From assembly GCA_022360155.1 (NCBI GenBank), contig JAKSDJ010000725.1, positions 1 through 35,362 on the forward strand: a DNA stretch of 35,362 bases. Reading direction: 5' to 3'. Position 1 is the first letter of the stretch. Each line of letters opens with the position of its first letter. Under the pieces are notes generated by a model, which saw nothing but the letters and a program-made list of their open reading frames with translations, was not told where the DNA came from and made no database searches. A program made the position numbers and the translations under genes. Shown here piece after piece: positions 7,975 through 15,255 of the stretch. This stretch comes from Chloroflexales bacterium (GTDB taxonomy: Bacteria > Chloroflexota > Chloroflexia > Chloroflexales > Chloroflexaceae).

Positions 7975-9036
7975 TTAGTCCAGGTACCCTTGAAGTCGCT
8001 GCCCCACACTAGGATGGCGCAACCGACGTAGCGCCTCAGCTTCGATCTGGCGAGTGCGCTCGCGGGTTATTCCGAAGGCCACGCCAACCTCCTCCAGCGT
8101 TCGACGACGCCCGTCGGTCAAACCATAGCGCAGTTGTAGGATCTTGCGTTCGCGTTCCGGTAACTCATTCAAAGCTGCATTCAACTCTTGATGAAGCATG
8201 TTTTGAGCCGCAATCTCCATCGGCGTTTCAAGGCTTTCATCGGCCAGCACCTCGCTTACTCGACCTTCGTCATCGTTGTTCAGCGGGTGTTCCAATGAAA
8301 CCGGCTGCGTCGAAGCCTGCAATAGGCGCTTGACTTTGCGCAAACTCATTCCCATCGTTTGCGCCAATTCTTCGGGAGTTGGTTCACGCTCCAATTGTTG
8401 CTCAAGGTTGTAGATCGCACGCCGTAGCTGACCAATCGACTCGCTGAGATGAACTGGCAGGCGAATAAGGCGGCTCTGTTCTGCAATCGAGCGCGTTACC
8501 GCCTGACGAATCCACCATGTTGCATAGGTGGAAAAGCGATTCCCTTTGGTATAATCAAACTTCTCGACCGCGCGCATCAATCCGATATTGCCTTCCTGGA
8601 CCAGATCCATAAACGACATCGAGCTGTTGTTAATATATTTTTTCGCGACGCTGACCACCAGGCGCAGATTCGCTTGAATCAGTCGACGGCGCGCGTCATC
8701 GCCTGACATCTTCTCGCGTTCTAGAACAACGCGCTCTTGGAAGGTGCGATAATTCTCGCTTTCAAGGCGCTTACGTGCGTCTGTACCACGTGCAATTCGT
8801 TGCGCCAAAGCCAATTCTTCTGCTGCGTTCAGGAGAGCGACTTGACCGATTTCGTGCAAGTAGAGTTGTACGGAATCTTGAACTGGTTCGCTGTCCTCGA
8901 CCTCATCGCTGCTGTCTTCTATAGCTTCAACGCCTTCCCGCAACGTTTGATTGTCCCACTCCTCTTCTACCTGGGGTGCAGGCTCTGCAAGCGCTAGATT
9001 ATTCTTAAAGCCTTTAGTTTTACGGAAGACGCTCAC
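7975..9036 (-). CDS. RNA polymerase sigma-70 factor, RpoD/SigA-like
   Basis: The 353-residue protein directs core RNA polymerase to -10/-35 promoters. Region 1.2 is at about 52-85 (DSVQLYLHEIGQVALL). Region 2 is at 115-185, including NLRLVVSVAKKY, FMDLVQEGNIGLMRAVEKFD and the -10 recognition part RFSTYATWWIRQAV. Region 3 follows (IRLPVHL, REPTPEELA), and region 4.2 is at about 295-350 (LEEVGVAFGITRERTRQIE). The acidic N-terminus is short and lacks a full region 1.1, so it could be a group 1 factor of the short type or a group 2 paralogue. The start is GTG at 9036, with AGGAG nine bases upstream; this fits the family better than any internal ATG. It stands alone with its own terminator. Confidence 0.93.
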   Translation of the reverse strand: MSVFRKTKGFKNNLALAEPAPQVEEEWDNQTLREGVEAIEDSSDEVEDSEPVQDSVQLYLHEIGQVALLNAAEELALAQRIARGTDARKRLESENYRTFQERVVLEREKMSGDDARRRLIQANLRLVVSVAKKYINNSSMSFMDLVQEGNIGLMRAVEKFDYTKGNRFSTYATWWIRQAVTRSIAEQSRLIRLPVHLSESIGQLRRAIYNLEQQLEREPTPEELAQTMGMSLRKVKRLLQASTQPVSLEHPLNNDDEGRVSEVLADESLETPMEIAAQNMLHQELNAALNELPERERKILQLRYGLTDGRRRTLEEVGVAFGITRERTRQIEAEALRRLRHPSVGQRLQGYLD

Positions 9037-9383
9037 GGTTCGTTTCTCCTTGACGACGCTCGACTAGGAAGGCCATCAATTGTGCCGACAGCGGCTAAAA
9101 CCAACTGCGGCGTTGTTGCACTATGCCACCAGCTTCTCGCACGGGTTACCGCAAAATGGTGTAACAGAGTGGATATATGGTAATGCGGATTTTCCGCACG
9201 TATTCTCTATCTCCGGTTTTTGCCTATATACCGTTGATACTACAATAAGAGATACGTATAACAGTATGGGTCTGGATCTATATTTTGAACACATTTTGCA
9301 CAGTACTTACCATACCTTCTCATCCCAGGAATCTAAGGCGACAACTTGCTCAATCTACATTTATAGGCGGCAAGCGCAATCGT
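9037..9383. other. intergenic region upstream of the sigma factor gene
   Basis: This AT-rich 347-base gap presumably contains the sigma factor promoter (minus strand). A TGTTATAC stretch near 9257-9264 on the minus strand resembles an extended -10, but no convincing -35 was found. A perfect small hairpin, TGCGGA-TTT-TCCGCA, lies at 9184-9198. A 106-codon plus-strand open frame crosses the gap but has no recognisable protein character. Confidence 0.4.
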
Positions 9384-10472
9384 TTATGACTGGCGATTGA
9401 CCACAAAGCGCGCTAATTCATACAGGGTATAGCGCGCTGACGTTGCCGGAAATTGCGCCAGATGAGCGATTGCTTGTTCAACATATCGTTGGGCGTCGGC
9501 CAAAGCGCGTTCGACACCGCCATATGTGATCACTTCAGCAACAGCTCCTTCGATGTCGGCAGCGGACGGATGAGACTGATTGATAATCTCACTCAGCGAC
9601 TTACTTCTGCCCTGCACAACTGCATAGATAAGCGGCAGCGTAATCGTGCCCTGACGCAGATCATTGCCTGCTGGCTTACCTAAAACGTTTTCATCGCCGA
9701 TAAAGTCGAGGACATCGTCCATAATTTGAAATGCCATGCCAAGGTCATAGCCGTAACGACCCATCGCCACAATTTGCTCATCAGTACCTTGACCGGCAGC
9801 CATACCTGCCTTACAGGCCGCTTCGAAGAGCGCGGCGGTCTTGCAACCAGTTTTGTAGAAGTACTGATTCAGCGCTTGTTCAAACGGCATCACATCCAGG
9901 ACCGGGCTGAGCTCGCCTTCGACGATGGTTTGTACCGCCTGCGCATAGAATGTAATAATGCGCGGATCAGGACTGAGCGCCATCTCTCCGGCTGCTAGCG
10001 CAAAGAAATAGTCGCCAACCATTAAGGCGACATCGTTGTCCCAGCGATTGTGAACGGTGATGCTTCCCCGTCGTCGCGCCGCCTGATCGACGAGGTCATC
10101 GTGAACGAGCGAGGCGGCGTGGATCAGTTCGGCGGAGGCGGCTGGATGGATTGCCGTCTCTAAATCATAATGGCCCATCCGCGCCGCTAACAGGACGAGC
10201 GCCGCGCGCAACCGTTTACCGCCAGCCTGCACCGTGAATGATCCCGCAGCCGCAATCAGCGGTGAACGTGATTCGGTACGCTCCAGAAGCAAGTGCTCGA
10301 CTGCAGCAAGATCAGCCTGAATATGCGCCCGCTTAAAAATATCTATCACATTTGCGGTATGCAATTTATTTGCCAGCGCATGATAAGACGCTAACGCAGC
10401 GCATTCGGTTCCAGCGAATGTGGTCGACGTATGCATTGCAGGCTCTGCCGAAATGGATCTATACGCAGCCAT
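9384..10472 (-). CDS. trans-polyprenyl diphosphate synthase
   Basis: The 362-residue enzyme condenses isopentenyl diphosphate onto an allylic diphosphate, making a long prenyl chain, probably for a quinone side chain. The isoprenoid synthase fold shows GGKRLR (84-89), the first Asp-rich motif HDDLVD (DD at 125-126), QIMDDVLDFIGD as the second (DD at 252-253), and KTAALF and KPAGNDLRQGTITLPLIYA motifs. It is about 40 residues longer at the N-terminus than usual; an internal Met at residue 13 is an alternative start, but GAGG lies near the first ATG. Chain length cannot be fixed from sequence alone; hepta- to decaprenyl is likely given the small residues before the first DDxxD. It is preceded by a strong promoter and an unusually rich leader. 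Confidence 0.9.
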   Translation of the reverse strand: MAAYRSISAEPAMHTSTTFAGTECAALASYHALANKLHTANVIDIFKRAHIQADLAAVEHLLLERTESRSPLIAAAGSFTVQAGGKRLRAALVLLAARMGHYDLETAIHPAASAELIHAASLVHDDLVDQAARRRGSITVHNRWDNDVALMVGDYFFALAAGEMALSPDPRIITFYAQAVQTIVEGELSPVLDVMPFEQALNQYFYKTGCKTAALFEAACKAGMAAGQGTDEQIVAMGRYGYDLGMAFQIMDDVLDFIGDENVLGKPAGNDLRQGTITLPLIYAVVQGRSKSLSEIINQSHPSAADIEGAVAEVITYGGVERALADAQRYVEQAIAHLAQFPATSARYTLYELARFVVNRQS

Positions 10473-10587
10473 GATGGCTCTACCTCATTTCTGTGAACAA
10501 TTTCTTGGTTACAGCGACCTTTCCGCTCGACAAGAAAACAGCAGGAGGGCTGCGACCCAGAAATGCCGGCGACTAATAGCAAATGAT

Positions 10588-10620
10588 TTGTGATTTATTT
10601 CACTTTTAAATATATCACAA
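10588..10620 (-). promoter_or_regulatory. palindromic operator candidate at the polyprenyl synthase promoter (CRP/FNR-like half sites)
   Basis: TTGTGAT at 10588-10594 and ATCACAA at 10614-10620 are a perfect 7-base inverted repeat spanning the -10 element and predicted start site. Within it, TGTGA-N6-TCACT at 10589-10604 differs at one position from the CRP-type consensus TGTGA-N6-TCACA. A regulator bound here would be expected to repress the gene at 9384-10472. Confidence 0.4.
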
Positions 10621-10636
10621 ACATTACTATTGTCAA
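10609..10636 (-). promoter_or_regulatory. sigma-70 promoter of the polyprenyl synthase gene
   Basis: On the minus strand a perfect TTGACA (10631-10636) is followed after 16 bases by TATATT (10609-10614), the latter preceded by an extended -10 TG. The predicted start is near 10602, giving a leader of about 130 bases before the ATG at 10472. A second TTGACA lies at 10673-10678, without a good partner. Confidence 0.65.
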
Positions 10637-11040
10637 TGCCCAAAATATTGGCATTATTGTAGCACAGTGTATGTCAATACTTTGCACAATATTTGCCCAT
10701 TTGTCTGTAATCTACAACACTCCTAAAGTTATAGTCTCAGGGTCTGGTTGCACGTTACACATAAGGCGAGACAGGCATACGAGCAGCGGATTGAGTTGCG
10801 CAGCGCGATCAACACAAAGAGCTTGAACACGAACATAGCCGCTAGACCGATGGTCCCGGCGTACGAGGAGAGAGAGCTGATAGATTGACAGCAGACAGCT
10901 ACGCTCTTCTCGATCACGTGTAAAGCGCACAACGAACTGATGAGGACAAGCTGATCAGATTCTATTCACGCGATTTCTCCGTTCGGGTCACAGCGCGTGC
11001 TGGGTTAGCCCAGAAGCTGATAAGACCTTTTAAGGGATCG

Positions 11041-11065
11041 TGTATAATAATGGGGCTCTTATACA
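11041..11065 (+). promoter_or_regulatory. candidate promoter region of the ECF sigma operon with inverted repeat
   Basis: TATAAT at 11043-11048 is embedded in an inverted repeat, TGTATAA (11041-11047) / TTATACA (11059-11065), with an 11-base spacer. No good -35 element is seen, so activation or a different sigma factor is possible. The leader to the start codon at 11157 would be about 100 bases. Confidence 0.4.
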
Positions 11066-11156
11066 AACAATCATCGTGGCATGCACACACATCCAGATAT
11101 AGGTATTATCACGTATATTCTGATGGGACGTTGATCCCGAATATGAGGTCATTACC

Positions 11157-11768
11157 TTGACCATGATGCAGCAACGCTTAAGTGATCTCACCGTCCTCGA
11201 TGATGAGACGCTCATGGCACAGGTAGCTTCGGGGAACAGCCGGGCCTTGGAACAACTCTATGACCGATACGCACGATCCGTGTATGGCCTGGCACTACGT
11301 ATGTTGGCAAATGCTGAATACGCCGAAGATATTGTGCAAGAGACGTTTTGGCGCATTTGGCGACGGAGCGCGACTTTTCGTCACGGGTATGGTCAATTTG
11401 CCCCCTGGCTCTTTGGCATTGCCCACAACCTATGTATTGACGAGCTTCGTCGGCAAAAATCACGCCCAATACCTGCCCACGCAGATGACACACAGCAAGT
11501 TTTATACGACTTGCCCGATACGCAGCATGATATGGACACGCTGACCTGGCAGTCAGAACGCCGCCGCCTGATAACCAGCGCGCTGCGTGGGTTGCCGCCT
11601 GATCAGCGTCAGGTTATTGAGTTAGCCTATTTTGGGGGGTTATCTCAACGGGAGATTGCCGAGCAACTGCAAGACCCGCTTGGCACTGTAAAGACGCGCA
11701 TTCGCCTGGGGTTGCAAAAACTCAAGCAACTGCTTCAGGCCCAAGGTGTCGATCACGGTGATCGCTAG
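11157..11768 (+). CDS. ECF-type RNA polymerase sigma factor (SigK-like)
   Basis: The 203-residue sigma factor has only regions 2 and 4. Region 2 covers about residues 28-100 (LEQLYDRYARSVYGLALRML, AEDIVQETFWRIW, FAPWLFGIAHNLCIDELRR). Region 4 covers about 135-195 (LPPDQRQVIELAYFGGLSQREIAEQL, LGTVKTRIRLGLQKLKQLL). The gene is 11 bases before an RskA-type anti-sigma gene, which should hold it at the membrane until a signal arrives. The start may be TTG 11157, which has GAGG at good spacing, or ATG 11163/11166; the difference is two or three residues. Regulation is probably autogenous, as usual for such pairs, but no duplicate of its promoter was recognised. Confidence 0.9.
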   Translation: MTMMQQRLSDLTVLDDETLMAQVASGNSRALEQLYDRYARSVYGLALRMLANAEYAEDIVQETFWRIWRRSATFRHGYGQFAPWLFGIAHNLCIDELRRQKSRPIPAHADDTQQVLYDLPDTQHDMDTLTWQSERRRLITSALRGLPPDQRQVIELAYFGGLSQREIAEQLQDPLGTVKTRIRLGLQKLKQLLQAQGVDHGDR

Positions 11769-11779
11769 ATTGTAGCCAC

Positions 11780-12682
11780 ATGAACCTGCACAACCATCAT
11801 CCAACTGACGATTTGCTTGCTGCTTACGCCCTGGGAGCACTCGATGCCGATGAAGCAATGCGGGTTGAAACTACCCTAGCAAACAACCCTGAGGCTCAGG
11901 CTGAACTCAAAGCGCTGAGTGAAATTGTCGCAATGTTGCCATATGCAGCTCAACCGATCGAGCCCTCAAACACTGTGAAACAACAACTGTTCGCTCGTGT
12001 GGCAGCGGATCAAGCGCAAGATCCGCCCGCCCAAATGCCTACAACGCTTCCTCCTGTAGCATTGCAGCCACAACGCGGCTGGCGAATGGCATCGGCGGCG
12101 GTTATGGCTATACTGCTCCTGCTCATTGTCGGGCTTGGCTCGTTCACGTTTTCGCTTCAATCAAGTATTGCCGAGCTTCAGCTTACGAACCAAAGTCTGG
12201 AGACGCGCTTGGCCGATCTCCAACAGACTCTGGCGGAAACCCAGACGAGCCAACAGCAACTGGCTGCCCAATTTGAAGCAAGCCAGAATAATGTTGCGAC
12301 GCTGATGACACGGCTGACCCAGGAAGAACAAGTCCTTACCTTTATCTCCGCCCCTGGGGTTGCAACCCGTATCCTCGAAGCGACCAACAGTCAAATTCGG
12401 GCAGCGGGCGAGATGTATATGTATCCCGGCCAAACGCAGGCGGTTGTGCTCTTCCGCGGGCTGTCGCCGCTCGAATCGGGCCGGGTGTATCAGTTTTGGC
12501 TGGCTAACAATGAGGGGCAAGTTGACGCAGGTATTTTCCACGTGGACGAAAGCGGCCTAGAACGCCTGATCGTCAATGCGCCGCGCGAGGTCAACGCTTT
12601 TACCCAAGTGATGTTGACCATTGAGCCAGAAGGCGGCAGCGACGCGCCAAGCAGCGAGGTTGTGCTCGAAGGATCGCTCTAA
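11780..12682 (+). CDS. RskA-type anti-sigma factor
   Basis: The 300-residue protein is a membrane-spanning regulator that should sequester the sigma factor encoded just upstream. The N-terminal anti-sigma domain (HPTDDLLAAYALGALDADEA, about 7-55) lies in the cytoplasm. One membrane helix spans about 104-124, followed by a Gln/Leu-rich coiled coil (about 128-185). The C-terminal RskA domain (about 190-300: APGVATRILEATN, AVVLFRGLSPLESGRVYQFWLANNEG, VMLTIEPEGGS) would be outside the membrane. The long coiled coil between helix and sensor domain is notable. The gene ends convergently with the acetyltransferase gene; the two stop codons overlap at 12679-12682. Confidence 0.9.
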   Translation: MNLHNHHPTDDLLAAYALGALDADEAMRVETTLANNPEAQAELKALSEIVAMLPYAAQPIEPSNTVKQQLFARVAADQAQDPPAQMPTTLPPVALQPQRGWRMASAAVMAILLLLIVGLGSFTFSLQSSIAELQLTNQSLETRLADLQQTLAETQTSQQQLAAQFEASQNNVATLMTRLTQEEQVLTFISAPGVATRILEATNSQIRAAGEMYMYPGQTQAVVLFRGLSPLESGRVYQFWLANNEGQVDAGIFHVDESGLERLIVNAPREVNAFTQVMLTIEPEGGSDAPSSEVVLEGSL

Positions 12683-13911
12683 GCTTCGAGCCACCAGTCT
12701 TCATTCTCTCCACAAGCCATCACAACGGGAAACAATACATCAAACAAGCTCAGCGCCGTATCATCGCAGTCCAAATCGCCTGTCGCCCGCAGGTCAGCCG
12801 GTGCGCGATATCCCAGGCAGAGTTGAGCCAAGGCCGGCACTTTGACCTTGCGCAGTCGCAGGTCGAACGCACGCGAGTCATTGCTTATTGCGACACGACC
12901 ATCCTGGAACGTCAGGATGATGCGTCCGGTTTCGAGCTCAATCTGGATGGTTCCGCTCCAACCCGCATAATGCGAAAGAGCCAGCCGACGCTCCAGTTCT
13001 GGCGTCAGCATGGCGAGCGCCCCTGACAGCCTAACAATACCGGCCAGATCGGCATGACCGTAGCGGTTCCCTTGTTCGGGCGCAGCAGCGACGTGGACTA
13101 TGCCGCCCATTTGCAAGGCAGCCTGCGACACGCAATGCTCCGGCGCCAGGGCCAAATACAGATGGGCCAGGCCTTGCTCGTACGCCTGAGCAAGCAGCGC
13201 CGTGATCAGGACACGCGCCACGCCGGCATCGGCTGCAGCAGCTTCCACAACACGCAATTTTGTACGCACCAAACGTTGCTCGACCGCCGCATACGCCACA
13301 ACCCGCTCTTGGCGATCTTGCAATACCTCCAGTTTGCCGCCTTGCGCGAAGCGCCAACGCCAGTCGGTCGCGGCGCGCACTTCGGTTAATGGCAAGTCGC
13401 GGTAGTTTGCGGCATAGAGGGCGGCAAGATCATCACTATCAGCGAGGGTGGCCGAGCGCAACTGGGCCGATGTTTCCGCGGATCGCGCCTCGCCCAGCGC
13501 CGCAGCGCCAAATCGATACGGTGCGAAGCCGAATGGTGCATACAGTTTCACTGGGCCGTGCAACATAGCAAAAGGAAAATCGTGCTCAACCAGTACCCCC
13601 AAATAGTCGCCTAGCAGGGCACGAAAGGCGCCCCGACCTCGCCAGTCTGGAGGTATATAGATGTCGTCGAGCCAGCCGACTTCCAGCGTTGCTACGCCCA
13701 GGCGCCGCCGCTCGTGGCGGATCAATGCATAGCCGATCAGCGCATTGTTCGCGAATGCAGCGCGGGTAAACGCAGAGCGATAGCGCGCTTGGGCCAGATG
13801 GCTGGCGAATAGGCGCGCAGCATCTTCACCCTGCCTAGCGTGAATGAACTCGGCAAGGCGTTGCTGTTCGCCTAGCTCGACAATAGCCCGGATCGTGACA
13901 TCGACAGACAT
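12679..13911 (-). CDS. Eis-like GNAT family N-acetyltransferase
   Basis: The 410-residue protein has the layout of the Eis family: an N-terminal GNAT domain, a second GNAT-like domain and a C-terminal SCP2-like domain. The first domain shows LGVATLEVGWLDDIYIPPDWRGRGAFRALL, with the acetyl-CoA loop RGRGAF (about residues 93-98), then KLYAPFGFAPYRFG. The second (about 150-280) has AAADAGVARVLITALLAQAYEQGL. The end (about 300-400: GTIQIELETGRIILTFQDGRVAIS) matches an SCP2-like fold. Eis proteins transfer acetyl groups to amines, including aminoglycosides in some species; the substrate here is unknown. ATG 13911 has GAGG about nine bases upstream. It probably has its own promoter in the 142-base gap before it. 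Confidence 0.8.
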   Translation of the reverse strand: MSVDVTIRAIVELGEQQRLAEFIHARQGEDAARLFASHLAQARYRSAFTRAAFANNALIGYALIRHERRRLGVATLEVGWLDDIYIPPDWRGRGAFRALLGDYLGVLVEHDFPFAMLHGPVKLYAPFGFAPYRFGAAALGEARSAETSAQLRSATLADSDDLAALYAANYRDLPLTEVRAATDWRWRFAQGGKLEVLQDRQERVVAYAAVEQRLVRTKLRVVEAAAADAGVARVLITALLAQAYEQGLAHLYLALAPEHCVSQAALQMGGIVHVAAAPEQGNRYGHADLAGIVRLSGALAMLTPELERRLALSHYAGWSGTIQIELETGRIILTFQDGRVAISNDSRAFDLRLRKVKVPALAQLCLGYRAPADLRATGDLDCDDTALSLFDVLFPVVMACGENEDWWLEA

Positions 13912-14053
13912 AGCAGGAACCTCTTATTAGTACCATATGGAGAACAGCACAAACCGTTTCAGTTGCAGCGACTAGCGACCAGGTTTTGCCGCATCGATAT
14001 ACCATTTTTCCATGCGCTTCATACGGCATGCTCACGACGAACGGACATGCGAC

Positions 14054-14776
14054 TCAGAAATTCCCCGCGAGAGCCGCATTCAGCATAATCAAGACAAAAC
14101 CATTCTGGAGAGCGTGATACAAAATACAAGGCAGAGTCGAACCACTCCATTCGCGGAGGAAAGCGAGCAACAAGCCCAACACAAACAGCGCTGGAAAGAT
14201 CAGCGGTATGAAATGAAACGCCGCAAAGATCGCTGCATTCAAGAGAATTGCAGGGACTGGGCCGTAGCGTTGTCGCAGCAAGGGGTAAATCATCCCGCGG
14301 AAGAAGAGTTCTTCCGCCAATGGCACGAGTCCAGCGACCAGCAACAAGACTAGCAGCAAAACTGGCAACGTGAAGGCTTGTCCGCCGGACAATGCTTCGA
14401 TTTGCGGGTTCTCAAACGTGCCGCCCTGGAACCGGGCAATCGTTGTGTTAACCGCTGCGATACCTATCAACCCAATAAACACCAGCGGCGGGGTCGCCAG
14501 AAAGGTCTGAATCGGCGCAGCTCGCATACCCAAGGCCTGCCAGCCTGCCCGTCGCGCAGCAAAGAGATAGACGCCAAACACCAGTAAACTGTAAATCCCA
14601 ACACTGGCAACATACAACACTGGCGACGCCAAACCGCTGCTTACTCCTAGTCCAGCCAACTGGATCGACACTTGGAGCGCAATAACCACTGCCACCGTAC
14701 CAAACACCACCAAGAGCAACGCCAAGCCGACATCGCGCCACCCCCAGGGAATCGAAACCGGCGCATCACTCGTCAT
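14054..14776 (-). CDS. CPBP family intramembrane metalloprotease
   Basis: The 240-residue membrane protein has about six to seven hydrophobic helices and the CPBP (CAAX protease and bacteriocin-processing) motifs: EELFFRG (E155, E156, R160), AAFHF (H188) and HALQN (H221, N225). These residues form the metal-dependent active site of Rce1-like proteases. The substrate is unknown. I chose ATG 14776 because AGGAG stands a few bases upstream and the ATG overlaps the Fur-family gene's stop as ATGA; a longer open frame begins inside that gene but its extra residues are out-of-frame Fur coding sequence. The overlap implies translational coupling and a role in the same metal-stress unit. Confidence 0.85.
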   Translation of the reverse strand: MTSDAPVSIPWGWRDVGLALLLVVFGTVAVVIALQVSIQLAGLGVSSGLASPVLYVASVGIYSLLVFGVYLFAARRAGWQALGMRAAPIQTFLATPPLVFIGLIGIAAVNTTIARFQGGTFENPQIEALSGGQAFTLPVLLLVLLLVAGLVPLAEELFFRGMIYPLLRQRYGPVPAILLNAAIFAAFHFIPLIFPALFVLGLLLAFLREWSGSTLPCILYHALQNGFVLIMLNAALAGNF

Positions 14777-15255
14777 AATTCTCCTCTGCCAATGTCTTCC
14801 TCGGACACCAAGGTTGGGGCAGACCCAGACATCTGCTGGCATTGCCGGCACAATCCAAAGACAGACAAATGCTCCAGACGGGCAGCAAAGCCATAACGCC
14901 GCTGCAGTTCCGCGCGTATCGTGTCGAATATCGTCGGATCGATTTCGAACATCGCCGCACAGTTTTCGCACACCAGGTGATGGTGCTGGTGATGCGTCGT
15001 CAGCGTATAGACCATATGCCCCTTCCCAAGGCTCGTCTCGCTGACCAGGCCAGCGACCCGCAACCATTTCAAGGTACGATAAACCGTCGCCATATCAATT
15101 TGGATGTTGGGGTATCGTACTGCCAACTGTTGGACAATATCATCAGCACTGAGATGGTAATCGCTCTGTTGGAGGATTTCCAGCATCAGCCGGCGCTGTG
15201 GGGTGAGCCGATATCCCAAGCCGCGTAGGTACCGAATAAGATCATCATAGTTCAT
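14773..15255 (-). CDS. Fur-family metalloregulator, possibly Zur
   Basis: The 160-residue DNA-binding repressor has the Fur layout. The winged helix is at about 1-80 (RLTPQRRLMLEIL, HLSADDIV, IDMATVYRTLKWL). A dimerisation and metal domain follows, with structural cysteine pairs CENC (C96, C99) and CRQC (C136, C139). Candidate regulatory ligands are H34, H88-H93 and E104; the Glu at the position where PerR has Asp favours Fur or Zur over PerR. Its setting between a CDF exporter and a CPBP gene, under an ArsR zinc sensor, makes Zur the best guess. Its ATG overlaps the exporter stop as ATGA, and its own stop overlaps the CPBP start in the same way. Confidence 0.88.
   Translation of the reverse strand: MNYDDLIRYLRGLGYRLTPQRRLMLEILQQSDYHLSADDIVQQLAVRYPNIQIDMATVYRTLKWLRVAGLVSETSLGKGHMVYTLTTHHQHHHLVCENCAAMFEIDPTIFDTIRAELQRRYGFAARLEHLSVFGLCRQCQQMSGSAPTLVSEEDIGRGEL

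Larger units (their letters stand above)
10473..11156. other. 684-base divergent intergenic region
   Basis: This gap separates the polyprenyl synthase gene (minus) and the ECF sigma gene (plus). Its first third is very AT-rich and holds the minus-strand promoter and palindromes listed separately. A bulged hairpin (AATG-C-CCAA / TTGG-CATT) lies at 10635-10655, and a CTGGG-TTAG-CCCAG hairpin at 11000-11013. Overlapping open frames at about 10712-10932 on the minus strand would encode 67-72 residues, but they use weak starts and match nothing, so no gene is called. Confidence 0.5.

Noticed and set aside
9080-9400. 106-codon plus-strand open frame upstream of the sigma factor gene
   Set aside because: It has no ribosome site, no family resemblance and mixed, non-protein-like composition; it runs into the opposite-strand polyprenyl synthase gene.
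10712-10932. Two overlapping minus-strand frames of 67-72 codons, one with a hydrophobic stretch
   Set aside because: Weak starts, no ribosome site and unlikely residue makeup (Cys- and Arg-rich); a chance membrane-like run seems more probable.
14777-15067. 97-residue extension of the CPBP protein
   Set aside because: It is out-of-frame reading of the Fur-family gene; the ATG at 14776 has AGGAG and the ATGA overlap.
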